Part shown: positions 1-10,256 of the stretch, piece by piece
Layout of the letters: every line of letters begins with the position of its first letter
Numbering within the stretch: the stretch's first letter is position 1
Assembly: GCA_025667525.1 (NCBI GenBank)
Contig: CM046874.1
Span: forward strand, 281,714,880-281,778,879
Origin: Glebionis coronaria
Taxonomy: Eukaryota > Streptophyta > Magnoliopsida > Asterales > Asteraceae
Length of the DNA stretch: 64,000 nt
Direction: 5' to 3'
Made by a program: the position numbers and the translations under genes
Notes under the pieces: model-generated
Database searches by the model: none
Told to the model about the DNA's origin: nothing
Seen by the model: the letters and a program-made list of their open reading frames with translations, nothing else

Positions 1-1103
1 TGCTTCAACTTCCTCCTGATACGTCGTGTTGCTTTCTCATCATCCGGAAGGGTTTCATCAGTCAAATAGCCGATGATCGGGGTCATCCATGTAGGTCCAT
101 CTTCCTTAACTATGGCTGCGATTTCCCCTTCTGTTATAGACTTTTCCATTAGTATTTCTACCAAGACTTGCTTGGATAAGTGGGCGAAACTTGTAGACGC
201 AATCTTGCTAAGAGCGTCCGCCTTCTTGTTTTCACCTCTTGGTACCTGCTTGATAGAAAACTTACTGAAGGTAGCTTTGAGTGACTTGACTTTTTCCAAG
301 TATCGAACCATCTTATCCTCTTTGGCTATGTAACCTCCTAGAATGTGGTTCGAGACGAGCCGCGAGTTCACGTAAGCCTCAAGGTTGCGGACTCCCATTC
401 TAGCGGCGATTTTTAAACCCGCAATCAACGCTTCATATTCTGCCTCATTATTAGTGGCTGTGAATTCAAAACGCAGGGCGTAGGTAAACTCCATTCCTTC
501 CGGATTCGTAAGGATGAGGCCAGCTCCTAACCCGTCCGTGCACGAGGATCCGTCAGTGAACAAAACCCATGGTTCTGCTGGAGTTTCCTCTCGTTGTATT
601 ACTGGTCTGTCCTCTTCTGGCTTCTCAATTAGGAAGTCTGCCAAGATTTGGCCTTTGACCGTTGTCCTTGTTATATAGGAGATGTTATGTTCTCCTAGTA
701 GAATGCTCCACTTATGTAGCCTACCAGCTACGTCTGGCTTGGAGATGATTTGTTTTATTGGCTGATCAATGATAACCACAATTGGGTACGCTTGAAAGTA
801 TCGGCGTAACCGTTTTGTGGCGAATACTAATGCTAAAACCAACTTCTCCATAGAGGAATAGTTCAACTCCGGCCCATGTAGTGTTCTACTTATGAAGTAG
901 ACCGGAGTCTGGTCTGTGTCCCTATCCGTCATAAGTACTGCACTTATTGCTCCGTGTATAGCGGACAGATACATAATGAGCTCTTCCTTAGGTCGGGGAG
1001 CCACCAGCATAGGAAGAGCTGCGAGATGTTGTTTAAGCTGACTAAAAGCCTCCTCTGCTTCCTTTGTCCAACGGAAATCTCCCTTCTTGATGCACTTCTT
1101 GAG
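1..1103 (-). pseudogene. Tat element pol, C-terminal segment: connection region and RNase H
   Basis: Translating the minus strand gives the RT-RNase H connection and an RNase H domain. The catalytic-type motif FTDGSS lies at about 544-561, followed by GLGAGLIL and then ATNNEAEYEALIAGL. These are the pattern of the second (archaeal-like) RNase H described for Tat elements. RNase H degrades the RNA strand of the RNA/DNA hybrid during reverse transcription. The frame differs from the upstream RT because about two bases are missing near 1104. It has no start codon of its own, being an internal part of a polyprotein, and it continues past position 1. Confidence 0.8.
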
Positions 1104-2642
1104 TGTCTATGAATAGAGGTAGTGATTTCTCTGCGGATTTCGACAGGAACCTGTTTAGCCCGGCCAGCTTTCCATTTAATGATTGTACCTCTTTTCGTAT
1201 CCGAGGAGATGATAATTGTATCACCGCGTCTGTCTTTTCTGGGAAAGGATTGATTACGTTTGGATCGATCATGTATCCAAGGAACATCCCTTCAATTTCC
1301 CCAAACGTGCATTTTTTTGGATTCAGTTTCATATTAATTCTCCTCAATGTGTCAAAGTCTCTTGGACATCACGGAGAAGTGTCTCCTCCGTATGACTTTT
1401 GATGACTAGATCGTCAACGTAGACCTCAACTTTGCGGCCTATCTGTGAGTCGAAGGCTTTATCAACAAGTCGCTGATATGTTGCCCCGGCGTTCTTTAGT
1501 CCAAATGGCATATTTGTGTAACAGTACACGCCCTGACTAGTATGAAACACCGTCTTCTCCGCATCTTCTTCCGCCATCTGGATTTGGTGGTACCCTTTGT
1601 ACGCATCTAAGAAGCATTTGAAAGGATACCCACATAGGGATTCCACCTTCCAGTCAATCTCTGGTAACGGATAACAGTCCTGCGAACAAGCTTTGTTCAG
1701 GTCCGTGAAGTCCACGCACATGCGCCAGCTCCCGTCATGCTTCTTGACCATGACCGGGTTGGATAACCATTCGTGGTAGTATACCTCGCGCATAATTCCT
1801 GCGTCTACTAATTTCCGTACTTCATCCAGTATTACTTGGCTGCGTTCTGGTGCTTGACCATGCTTGTTTTGCTTAACAGGAGGATATCCCTGGCGGATTT
1901 GAAGTTTATGTTCTGTTATCGCATGCGGCACACCTGTCATATGCTTGGGCTCCCATGCGAATACACCCAGGTTTGCTTTCAGAAGAGAGCACATGGCCCT
2001 TTTGCCGCTATCTGAGAGCGTTCCCCCTATGGACACCTCTTGTTCCGGATAATCGGGATGGATTGCCACCTTCCAGTTGGGGGGTGGTGATCCTTCCTTA
2101 ACGGGAACAGGTAGGACTGGTGTTGCCATGGCGTGGCATTCGGATGCTGGTATGATTGAGTTGTAGATGGTGACAATTCCCCCTTCCACAGGGAATTTAA
2201 TCATTCCGTGAGCTGTGGAGGGTACTGCCCGTATGGCCAGGATGCCTGATCTTCCTATGATCCCATTGTATGGAGAGTATGAGCGTATCACCATAAAGTT
2301 CATCCACGTCGTGGTGGAATGCTCTTTATTCCCAATGGTCACTAGCAGACGCAGCTGTCCTATTGGCCAGATAGTGACTCCACTAAAGCCAATGAGCGGC
2401 GACGTGGCCGGTACCAGTTGGCTTCTTATTTCTGGTCATAGCTGTACAAAAAAGTGTTCGTACAACACTTCCGCTGATGACCCTCCATCCAGATACATAC
2501 GGCGAACATTGTGTGTTCCAATGCTTACCTCAATCGTGAGAGGTGCATCGGCCACATCACTTGCCATAATGGGAGAGAATGAGATTTCTCTGCCGCGTGA
2601 AATTTTTTGACTAATTTTCTGCTTTGTGCGGCGCTGCCAGGA
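1104..2642 (-). pseudogene. Tat element pol: protease-RT linker and reverse transcriptase
   Basis: The longest open stretch is 1344-2342. It holds the linker motif PYNGIIGR, a TAHGMIKFP stretch, then RT: the MVKKHDGSWRMCVDFTDLN block, DAYKGYHQI, the NMPFGLKNAGATYQ block, and the catalytic YVDDLVI at about 1402-1421. Linker coding can be read upstream to about 2440 (PLIGFSGV), so the ATG at 2342 is internal, not the true start. A one-base deletion near 1355 moves the frame into the segment ending at 1042, which carries the NPKKCTFG and MFLGY motifs. RT copies the genomic RNA into DNA inside the virus-like particle. The shifts make this copy non-functional. Confidence 0.85.
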
Positions 2643-4505
2643 TTAGATCATGTATATAGTCGAAGGTTTGTTCTTTTGGGGATCCTTCTTATCGTGCTTC
2701 TTGTTATCCTTTCCATCCTTCCAATCCTTGACCAAATGTTTTAGTTTGCCTGACTTGATCAGTGACTCGATGTGCTTCTTGAGCTGGATGCATTCCTCCG
2801 TGCCGTGGCCTTTGTCGTTGTGGAATTCGCAAAAGCGATTTCCTTGACGACGGTCCACCGGAGTCGTCATTGGGGGAGGTCTTGGGAAGTTTGCCCCTTC
2901 TGTCAACAAGATGTCCCGGTAAGTCATCTTTAGGGGGTGAATTTGTACTCTGACCGCACCCCTTTATTTTGGCTCTTGTAGTCCGAGCCCATTCCACTGC
3001 CTTGGTTGCTTTGACCACCCGACTGTCTCCTGGGCTGGTCGTTCGATCGATAGTTGTTTCTTTTTGTAGGATAGGCCGCGGCTACCACAGTTTCTCCTTC
3101 TATAAAGTTCCTGACCCTTTCCATGAGGTCGTCATACTTCTCCGGCCGCTTGTCATTGAGGCGCCTGATTAATTCCTTGTCTGTTATGGCATGCATGTAA
3201 TCAGAAATTTTTAGGAGCTCCGGCATCGTTTTTATGCGCGTGCACTCATCATTGAAACGTTCCGTGAAGGCCTCCGTAGATTCTCCAGGTCGTTGCTTGG
3301 CGGTTGCTAATGAGACCGGATCCCTATTATACTTCTTTCGCTGAGTATAATTGTTTTTGAACGCAGTGCGCAGCTCAGTGAAACTATCGATGCTTCGGGG
3401 AGGAAGTCCCTCAAACCAATCACGGGCATTACCAATCAAGGTTGAATTGAACATCTGGCACCATATGGGCATGGGCCATCGTTCGATTTTCGCCTGCGTG
3501 TCAAATATCTTTAGGTGATCATCCGGATCACCAGACCCATCATAAGTTTTGACGCACACTGGCATGCGACGCTTCTTATCCTCGGAGTAATTCCGTATGC
3601 GGAGGGTAAAAGGATCTTCCCTGGGATCACACCATGGACGGGTGAGATTAGGGTCACACCATGGGCAAGAGAGATCTTCCCCTTCTACCTCACGATAGTA
3701 GGGGCCACAGTAGTACCCCTCATCGTCCGATGGCAGTGGAGGAGTACGCCTAGGTCGGTGACGCTTAGGCGGATGGTCATCCGAATCTTCTCCTGAGGGA
3801 CCGGGGGAAGGGGGCGGTGCCCCACTTCTCGGCTGAGGATCGCTCTTATGAGAAGAGCTAGGAGCCTTCTTCCCGGTATTCACCCTATCCCACACGCTTG
3901 TGGCGGCGATTGTTTCTGGTTAATTCCAAGTCCGGTCGTTCGGCTGAATCGTCGGACCTATCTCCTTCTTCACGAGACTGTAGTAGTTCCTGCATAACAC
4001 GGTCCCCTATGCGTTCGAACACATTCCGAGGTTGGGGATTCTCCTCAAAGAGGTTTCGTTCCTGGGGTCGTGCCCTCTTCTTCTTTTGAAGAGGGGTGCC
4101 AGACACGGCCCTGCCAAAGTTAAGCCTAGATTGGAGGTTCCTACCTAGGTTTAGCCTTGACGCAATACCCGGGACGATCCTCTCAAAGTTCTGAGTGAGA
4201 ACACGAGCGAGGTCTTCCTCACTAAGTGGTTCAACTTCCACTTCTTCTTCAGTTGATGGTCTACGCGGCTCCTTGTTAGGGGCCTTAGGCGCACTCCCTG
4301 GGTCAGGGTTGTCCATGGTCATGGTTGGTGGTGGGGTATTAGCGGACGTGCATATCCCACCCATGGACTGAAAAACAGTTCGGTTACTCTGTCCACCTGT
4401 TTGGTGGCTAGGGGACTGAGTGGGGATGAGTATCCCGTCCTCTGTAGACTTCCGATTCGCAAGATTCGTGTTCCTGGGATTTCCTTGCGGATGTCCTTTC
4501 GTCAT
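2643..4505 (-). pseudogene. Tat element gag, broken into three frames
   Basis: The start ATG at 4503-4505 lies 43 bases after the PBS. The first segment (4505 to about 3890) is charged and low in complexity. The second (about 3895-2930) carries the retrotransposon gag domain, with DDHLKIFDTQA, NARDWFEGLPP and the TEAFTERFNDECTRI region. The third (2927-2643) carries a CEFHNDKGHGTEEC knuckle and a lysine-rich tail. Shifts of one base join the segments in the expected order near 3890 and 2936, so they were once one ORF. Gag forms the particle shell and binds RNA. The reading frame ends early at a TAA near 2643. Confidence 0.85.
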
Positions 4506-4548
4506 TGAATGAGATCGAGATGAAATTTGCTCTAGCTTAGTGTATTGG

Positions 4549-4566
4549 TCCCACGGATGGCGCCAA
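4549..4566 (-). other. Primer binding site of the Tat element
   Basis: On the minus strand TTGGCGCCATCCGTGGGA lies 2 bases inside the inferred LTR end. TGGCGCC is the usual start of Tat and Athila PBS sequences, complementary to a tRNA 3' end. It would prime minus-strand DNA synthesis. Confidence 0.75.
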
Positions 4567-4568
4567 CT

Positions 4569-5161
4569 TGTTGATACAAAAGTTGGATGATCCTTGGTAG
4601 ACCCGAATTAGGCTTAATTTGGGTTGGCTGGGCTCCAGCTCTTGCGCCAAGTGAATTATCTCGCTGAGATCCTGCACACTAAAGCAACACACGTTAGGCT
4701 TACCGTGGGAATGTATCCCACGATTAGACTCCAGCGTGAGAGTAAGTAATCGGTTAGGGTTTAAGAATCGGATGTGAGTTTAGAGTATGTGAATGTAATA
4801 CCTTTGTGAAACCCTTGGGGGTTCCTTATATAGGCGGTGAAACCCTAGTGGGCTGTCACCGATGCTTCGGCCCCAAGCAAAGGATAAGTTCCATAATTAG
4901 TTTGATTGTTATCTTCTAATTATGGTGAGTGTATATCCTTCACTTTGGGGTAAATCCTAATCATAATAAGACTATGATTCTGTCTAACCCTGTATCGACC
5001 GTGACGGGCCGTGGGCCGCACACATGTATGCGGCTACTGTTCATTCGAAGCCCATAAGATTTAAATGATATTAATCCAACCCATTAGTAACAGGCCGGAT
5101 GCGGGTAGTACCTGTGGGCCGGGTTCATGACCCGGTTGGGGACTATACGTCATCATCCACA
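4569..5161 (-). repeat. 5' LTR of the Tat element
   Basis: The inner end is fixed by the PBS: on the plus strand the LTR begins TGTTGATAC at 4569. The outer end is inferred from a TG start on the minus strand (TGTGGATGATGACG), placing it at 5161, for 593 bp. A minus-strand TATA-like sequence lies at 4824-4834 (CCTATATAAGG). The outer boundary and the TSD cannot be checked because the partner LTR is outside the window. Confidence 0.6.
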
Positions 5162-6400
5162 AGCTCCCTTCTTGGCGGAGAAAACCTTACAATGTCGCTT
5201 ACATTATTTTTCGACACTAAGCTAAATGTCGAGACCTAATCTTAGTTAGGACTAATCTACACAACGTCACCCACTTCACAATTTTACGACACAAGGCTAG
5301 ATGTCGAGTTCTAATCGAAAGATAGAACCAATCTTCACAACGTTGCCTACTTCACCATTTAATGACACAAGGCTAGATGTCGAGTTCTAATCGAAAGGTA
5401 GAACCGATCTTCACAATTGCCTACTTCACCATTTAACAACACAAGGCTAGATGTCGAGTTCTAATCGAAAGGTAGAACCAATCTTCACAACTCTTCACTT
5501 TGAAGCTAAGTGAGAACTTCACTAGACACAAACTACATCACTTTATAGTTTAGTGAGAACTCACAAGACACAACCACATCACTTTATAGTTTAGTGAGAA
5601 CTCACAAGACACAACCACATCACTTTATAGTTTAGTGAGAACTCACAACTCTTCACTTTGAAGCTAAGTGAGAACTTACATCACTTTATAGTTTAGTGAG
5701 AACTCACAACTCATACCTATTACAACTCAATAAAACACATATCCAAGTATACACATGTAACTTGGATCTACACAACACAAATCCAAGTATACACATATAC
5801 AATGAATTTACACAGGATTAGATCCATGTATTCACAATTACATTGCATCTACACAAGACTCGAATAAAACAAATGATGAACATGACTAGATCTTTAGGAG
5901 AGGATCTTCATCAAGGCTTCATCTTTAATCACATCACAAGTGTGTGAGTGATCTTCTTTTTGGAAAATGTAAAGAAGGAGATCAATGGGATAATCATAAG
6001 TAAAAATACTTAACACATTAAGTGATCATTTATAAATGATTAGGAATTAGAAAGGAAAAGGATAGCAGAAAGAGTGTCCAAAAAGGGTTGTGGAAAATAC
6101 ATATTTGATCCACTATTTATAGGAGACAAAGTCCAACGGCTCTCTAAGTGCGGTGCCTTAATTGTGCCTGCGGTTCCTTATCACTAAGGATCCGCATAGG
6201 CCTTTAAGCAACCGTGCTCATAGACTCCGCTCCCTTTTGTCTTTTAGTGGGGAAGTAATATGAGGTAAGTTTTTACCTTCAAAGAATATTCCCATGGCAT
6301 TTGGAATATGCCATATTCAAATTTACATTTTCCATTAAATAAAACATTTTCTTAAAAAGAAAGTTTATTAAAAAATCTTTTGTCATATTTGACAAAATGT
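5162..6400 (-). other. Possible LTR or leader of a further minus-strand retrotransposon
   Basis: A minus-strand TATA-like box (CTATAAATAG, plus 6113-6122) is followed on that strand by a short transcribed-looking stretch and then by the minisatellites above. This resembles the U3-R-U5 layout of an LTR. No matching second copy, PBS or TSD is visible, so the boundaries and the call are tentative. Confidence 0.3.
5203..5710. repeat. Two adjoining minisatellites
   Basis: From about 5203 to 5500 a unit of roughly 75-80 bp recurs, marked by GGCTAGATGTCGAGTTCTAA and the block ATCTTCACAA. From about 5510 to 5710 a unit of roughly 40 bp recurs, marked by CATCACTTTATAGTTTAGTG and GAGAACTCACAAG. A CTTCACTTTGAAGCTAAGTG variant appears twice. 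Unit lengths vary slightly. They lie within an LTR-like minus-strand region. Confidence 0.8.
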
Positions 6401-7013
6401 AAGTTTAGGATTAATCACTTTTATGATCACTAATCATGATTAAGATATGTTAGTGCAATACTTAAATGACTATTACCTTGATGATAGTGTTTGTTAAATA
6501 ATTCGTCTTATGATTGTATTTGACGATAAATGTCTTTTTAATTTGTCCTGATCAAAACTGAGAAAGATTAGTTAACACTAATAATATTTTTAGGCATTGC
6601 TTTGCATTAACATTTTCATGTAAAATATATTATGAAATAATTCCCTGGTTGTTTTGGTTAATGATTAGTATTGCTTATTGGGCCGGACCAAAGGCCCCCT
6701 TTTTCCTTCTCTTTTTGCCGATAAACACAACATCCTTTTATGTAATTCCGTTTTGTTTTTCGTGCTTAAATATTTATCACGTGTGTTCGTCTTTCAATGT
6801 CGTGTTTTATTCTTGTTACGTTCTTAAGTATTATACGTAAATACTTATCATGTATTAATAATAATATTAATATACGTAATACTTGTCGTAATTAATTAAT
6901 ATACGTAATAATTACATTAAATGCTCATGAAACGTGTTGTATATTAATTAATCGTAAAGTTTTAATTTGTCCGTGTTTTCATGCATTTAATGTTCTAAGG
7001 TATTTTAAAGCGG
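6401..7013. other. AT-rich stretch without a recognised gene
   Basis: This holds AT-rich DNA, with repeated ATACGTAAT and TTAATTAAT words from about 6835 to 6955. A 63-codon ORF at 6649-6840 shows no recognisable domain. I see no promoter, RNA gene or element boundary I can support. Confidence 0.5.
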
Positions 7014-7998
7014 GTTTTATATCTTTGGTAACTTATTTGGCGGACTCTTTGGGATGTGTTTTTGGTAGAACTTCCGAAAATCCTTACACCACTCCGTCTG
7101 TTGCTCAGCTATACTTGATAAAAGATCTACTTTAACATTCACAGCCTACAACAACAACAAATGTTACATATCTTCTTCCATATAACAAAAATATAATGTG
7201 TCAAATAGAAATAAATAAAGATTGTATTAACTATGGTAAATAAAGTTGTGTAATCCGTAGGGGTGTTCACGAGTCTGTTCGGTTCGGTTAATTGGAAGAT
7301 TTTAACTATCCGTCGCGGGGCGGGTAATTAATTTTACTACCCGAAACCGAACCGCACTAGGCGGGTAACCGAACATGCGGGTACCCGAATTGAGCGGTTA
7401 CCCCCGGTTCGGTTCGCGGTTAACCATTTTTTTATGTTTAATTGAATTTAACCGTATAAACAATAACGTGATCTAGAACATAATATCCTATTTTAGTATA
7501 ATCAAATGATATCGAGTAGATAAAAGCTATATAAAAGTAATATAATTGAATTTTATCGTATAAAAGTTATTTCTTTTATATATTACGATTACATTAATTA
7601 ATTTTCACACACAAATTATTACATAAGTTTACAATAGGAGTTCAAAAGTTTTGTTATAATACGATTGGTGTAATAAAAATGGTTAATGCTTGAATGATTA
7701 TTTGAATATTTAGCCAAAAAAAGCATGTATAATATGCACGGTTCGGTTCGGTTAACCGCGGATTTCTAAAAGTAAAAATCGAAACCGACCCGTGATGAGC
7801 GGCTTTTTACGATTTCGGTTTTTTTCGGTTTCGGTTTCTTCGGTTTCGGTTTCTTCGGTTTCGGGTTTTTTCGGTTTCGGATTAAGCGGTTCGGCTCGGT
7901 TCGTCGGTTTCTCGGTTTGTTTGAACACCCCTAGTAATCAGGTTTATTTAACAACCGCTTCCTTGACCACGATAAGGCTCTTGGAACAACCCCCACGT
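7014..7998 (-). pseudogene. Two-exon host-like gene fragment, 3' end, interrupted by a MITE
   Basis: The minus strand reads as two coding exons. The upstream exon (7998 down to about 7227, less the MITE) encodes a stretch with VGVVPRALSWSRKRLL and PDYTTLF. An 86-bp AT-rich interval beginning GTTAATAC and ending TTGTTGTTGTTGTAG looks like an intron (about 7141-7226). The downstream exon continues in phase with KVDLLSSIAEQQTEWC and HIPKSPPNKLPK and ends at a TAA near 7015. Two open exons in matching phase around a GT-AG interval argue against chance. I do not recognise the family. The upstream exon is cut by the MITE at 7258-7933, and anything further upstream is lost at the LTR starting at 8009. 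Confidence 0.5.
7258..7933. mobile_element. Non-autonomous hAT-like DNA transposon (MITE)
   Basis: Terminal inverted repeats TAGGGGTGTTCA and TGAACACCCCTA bound a 676-bp element without a transposase ORF. The flanks GTAATCCG (7250-7257) and GTAATCAG (7934-7941) form an 8-bp target duplication with one mismatch, as expected for hAT. Sub-terminal regions are dense in CGGTTCGGTT and TTCGGTTTCGGT repeats, a common feature of hAT ends where transposase binds. It lies inside the exon of the gene fragment. Confidence 0.88.
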
Positions 7999-8008
7999 CT
8001 TTAGACTG

Positions 8009-9016
8009 TGAGACCCCCAAAATCTGACATGGAACAACTAGGCAACAAGGGGGTAACACGTCATAGTACAAGAAATAATGAATTACAGTTCATACAAAGC
8101 TGACGAAATAAAAACATGTACATTACGTCATAAAAGGTCAGAGTTTTTAAACATAGGTCCCAGTGTTTTAGAAGCGGAAAATTTTATTATTTCGTCTCAT
8201 TTTATAACATAAAGTTGCCCAAAAGATAGAATAAACTCTTGATAGTTTTTACTAAAAACAGTCTTTTTAAAGCATCACAGAAATCTCCAAGCTGCGATAA
8301 TCTCCTGCGGGCTCCCATCCAAGCAAAGCTAAGTAATAATACCTGAGATTAAACATGTAAAATCGTCAACATAAAGTTGAGTGATATTCATAGGTTTAGC
8401 AGTAAACGTGTGGAACACAATAGAATTTGTAAAAACACGTAATGGGGGGGTTAACTATGTACGTCCGTAGTCACGATGCATATTATTGCTGTTTAGTCTC
8501 ATGAACCGAAGCTTAACTGAAATGTAAGTTCCTCTAGGGAGTATTCAGCCTAAATACTCAAGTATAAACGAATATTAGTGCGTCAAAGTAATCGGGACGG
8601 GGATTTTCAATCCCGATGGATCCACCCACAACATTCGCGCTTAGCGCAAAGCATACGGGACAATTAACGATTCATGATAGGAGAGGAAACTCAAGGCTAA
8701 CGTCTAAAAGCAATAGTACCATTGAAATCATCTGTAAAGCATACACGTTCAGAATAACATACGAGTTCTGGATAGCAATACAGTTTTTAATTGGTTGTGT
8801 TCCACTATGTAAAATCTCACCCCGTGTTTAGAAACCATGTACAAGTAAAAAGGGGCTATGAACTCACCTTAGCCACGAGGTAAGTCAATCACGGTACTCA
8901 GCAACTGAGTAGAAACGGTAGTGGTAGACGATCACCGACGATATGGATGCCCGGGGAAACACGAGAACCGCAACCTATCAAAATAAGGCGCGCGTTAAGA
9001 CTCGAACTCAAGTATC
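8009..9016 (-). repeat. Old Tekay-like LTR, 3' half (minus strand), split by the Copia insertion
   Basis: The plus strand begins TGTGAGACCCCC at 8009, the inverse of an LTR 3' end. On the minus strand it shares landmarks in the same order with the 3239-bp LTRs of the Tekay-like dimer: GGTGAGTTCATAGCCCC (near 8867), AACTTTATGTTGAC, and CTCAGGTATTA (near 8343). Overall similarity is low, so it is an older or different family. No PBS is seen beyond 8009, so this is a solo LTR or a 3' LTR. The other half resumes at 62028. Confidence 0.65.
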
Positions 9017-9021
9017 GATAT

Positions 9022-9321
9022 AGTTGGAAATACGTTTTACGTATATAGAAAGTCTCGGTCACTCCAATAATGTAGTTATAGGCTCATAGTAATGTTAAGT
9101 TTCATTTATTACATAGCCCGACCCATGAGCATGTTCATGGGCCGGAAGCCCAAGTCCATTAAGGACTTGGGGTATTTAGACCTCTTTCCACCATGGAAAG
9201 AGGTGTTGGTTGTTTATTTCTTTCATTTCAATATACAAGTTTCTTTCACTTCTCTCTCTAACTTTCTCTCTCTAGAAAAACATCAACCCCCTTGTGTCAC
9301 AAAGATTATCATTGTTCTACA
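9022..9321 (+). repeat. 5' LTR of the giant Copia
   Basis: 300 bp, starting AGTTGG (the 3' copy has the canonical TGTTGG, so the first T has mutated) and ending CTACA. A weak TATA-like TATTTAGA lies at 9173-9180; the 3' copy reads TATTTAAA. A CTCTCTCT tract lies near the end. Four further substitutions separate it from the 3' LTR. Confidence 0.92.
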
Positions 9322-9323
9322 AT

Positions 9324-9336
9324 TGGTATCAAGAGC
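9324..9336 (+). other. Primer binding site of the giant Copia
   Basis: TGGTATCAAGAGC lies 2 bases after the LTR end. It matches the initiator-methionine tRNA type of PBS used by most plant Copia elements. Confidence 0.85.
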
Positions 9337-9564
9337 ATGGGATGAAATAAAGGTTGGTTTTGTGTTGTTCATGTTCACTTTGGTGTGTTCATGTGTTTTT
9401 GATTGATCTTTACCCAAGTTTCAATTTTTTTCGTGTTTTTGACTCTCCAAGTGCTCCATATATCTTCTAAATACTTTTAGTAGTGTTTTGGGTGTTTTGG
9501 GTTGGTTCAAATCACGGTTTTCTTGTCTAAAATCTCATTTTTTACCTCAAAATTTCGTAACAGT

Positions 9565-10035
9565 ACCGTTATTCTGATTAGAACAATCAGAAAAGGGTTT
9601 AAGGATTCCAATCAGTCAAATCGGAAAAGGGTTTACACATTCCTATCTGTATTCCGATCATACATTCCTATCTGTATTCCGATAGGAGGATAGTTAAGTA
9701 TTCCGATTAGGGGGTGTATTTTCACATTCCGACCAGGTCTCCTACATCATTCCGATTGGTAGTATTCCGACCAGGGTTCCGATCTCATTCCCATTGGTTA
9801 ATATTCCGATAAGGTTTCCGATAGCATTCCGATTGGACGACATTCCGACCAGGGTACCGATAACATTCCGATTGGATCATATTCCGATTAGGTTTTCGAA
9901 TAGCATTCCGATCAGAAAACATTCCGACCAGGGTTCTAATATCATTCCGATTGGAAGACATTCCGACTAGGTTTCCGATTAGACAACATTCCGATCAGGG
10001 TTTCAGATAACATTCCGACAGGATTGGTTACTTTT
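9565..10035 (+). repeat. ATTCCGAT motif array in the Copia leader
   Basis: Degenerate copies of ATTCCGAT[TC]GG and ATTCCGACCAGG recur every 12-30 bp across about 470 bp. The array ends about 220 bp before the gag ATG. The same motif forms arrays at 42.0-42.4, 51.7-52.1 and 53.7-54.3 kb. Confidence 0.9.
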
Positions 10036-10256
10036 AGCATTTCGACGGATTAATTTTGAGACTTACGACACTTTGAGATTTTCACATTGAGATTAAGAAG
10101 TTTGGGTATTGAGATATTTTCAACTTAGAGGATTTCGTTTCAAGTTTGTAATCTTTCACAAAAACACGCAACATCTTTGCTTCAACAAGATTAAAACACT
10201 TAACCTTATTTCATTGTTCGATCATCTTTGATAATCTTTTGTCAAGGGATCACAAA

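Larger units (their letters stand above)
1..5161 (-). mobile_element. Tat-lineage Ty3/Gypsy retrotransposon, 5' part, truncated by the window edge
   Basis: The minus strand reads, from right to left, LTR, PBS, gag, protease linker, RT and RNase H, then runs off the left edge before integrase. The order protease, RT, RNase H is the Gypsy order. The knuckle form (CEFHNDKGHGTEEC), the linker motif PYNGIIGR and the RNase H motif FTDGS are typical of the Tat group; this lineage call rests on family knowledge. Coding parts are broken by several one- or two-base shifts (about 3890, 2936, 1355 and 1104) and by an early stop near 2643. The copy cannot make a full polyprotein. The 3' LTR and far TSD lie outside the window. 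Confidence 0.88.
9322..10256 (+). other. Copia untranslated leader
   Basis: This 935-bp stretch between the 5' LTR and the gag ATG contains the PBS and an array of ATTCCGAT words. It has no long ORF apart from a 63-codon one (9502-9693) that partly translates the array and is judged spurious. Confidence 0.75.

Noticed and set aside
9565..10035. CRISPR-like array
   Set aside because: Units are degenerate, there are no unique spacers of constant length, and the context is a plant retrotransposon leader.
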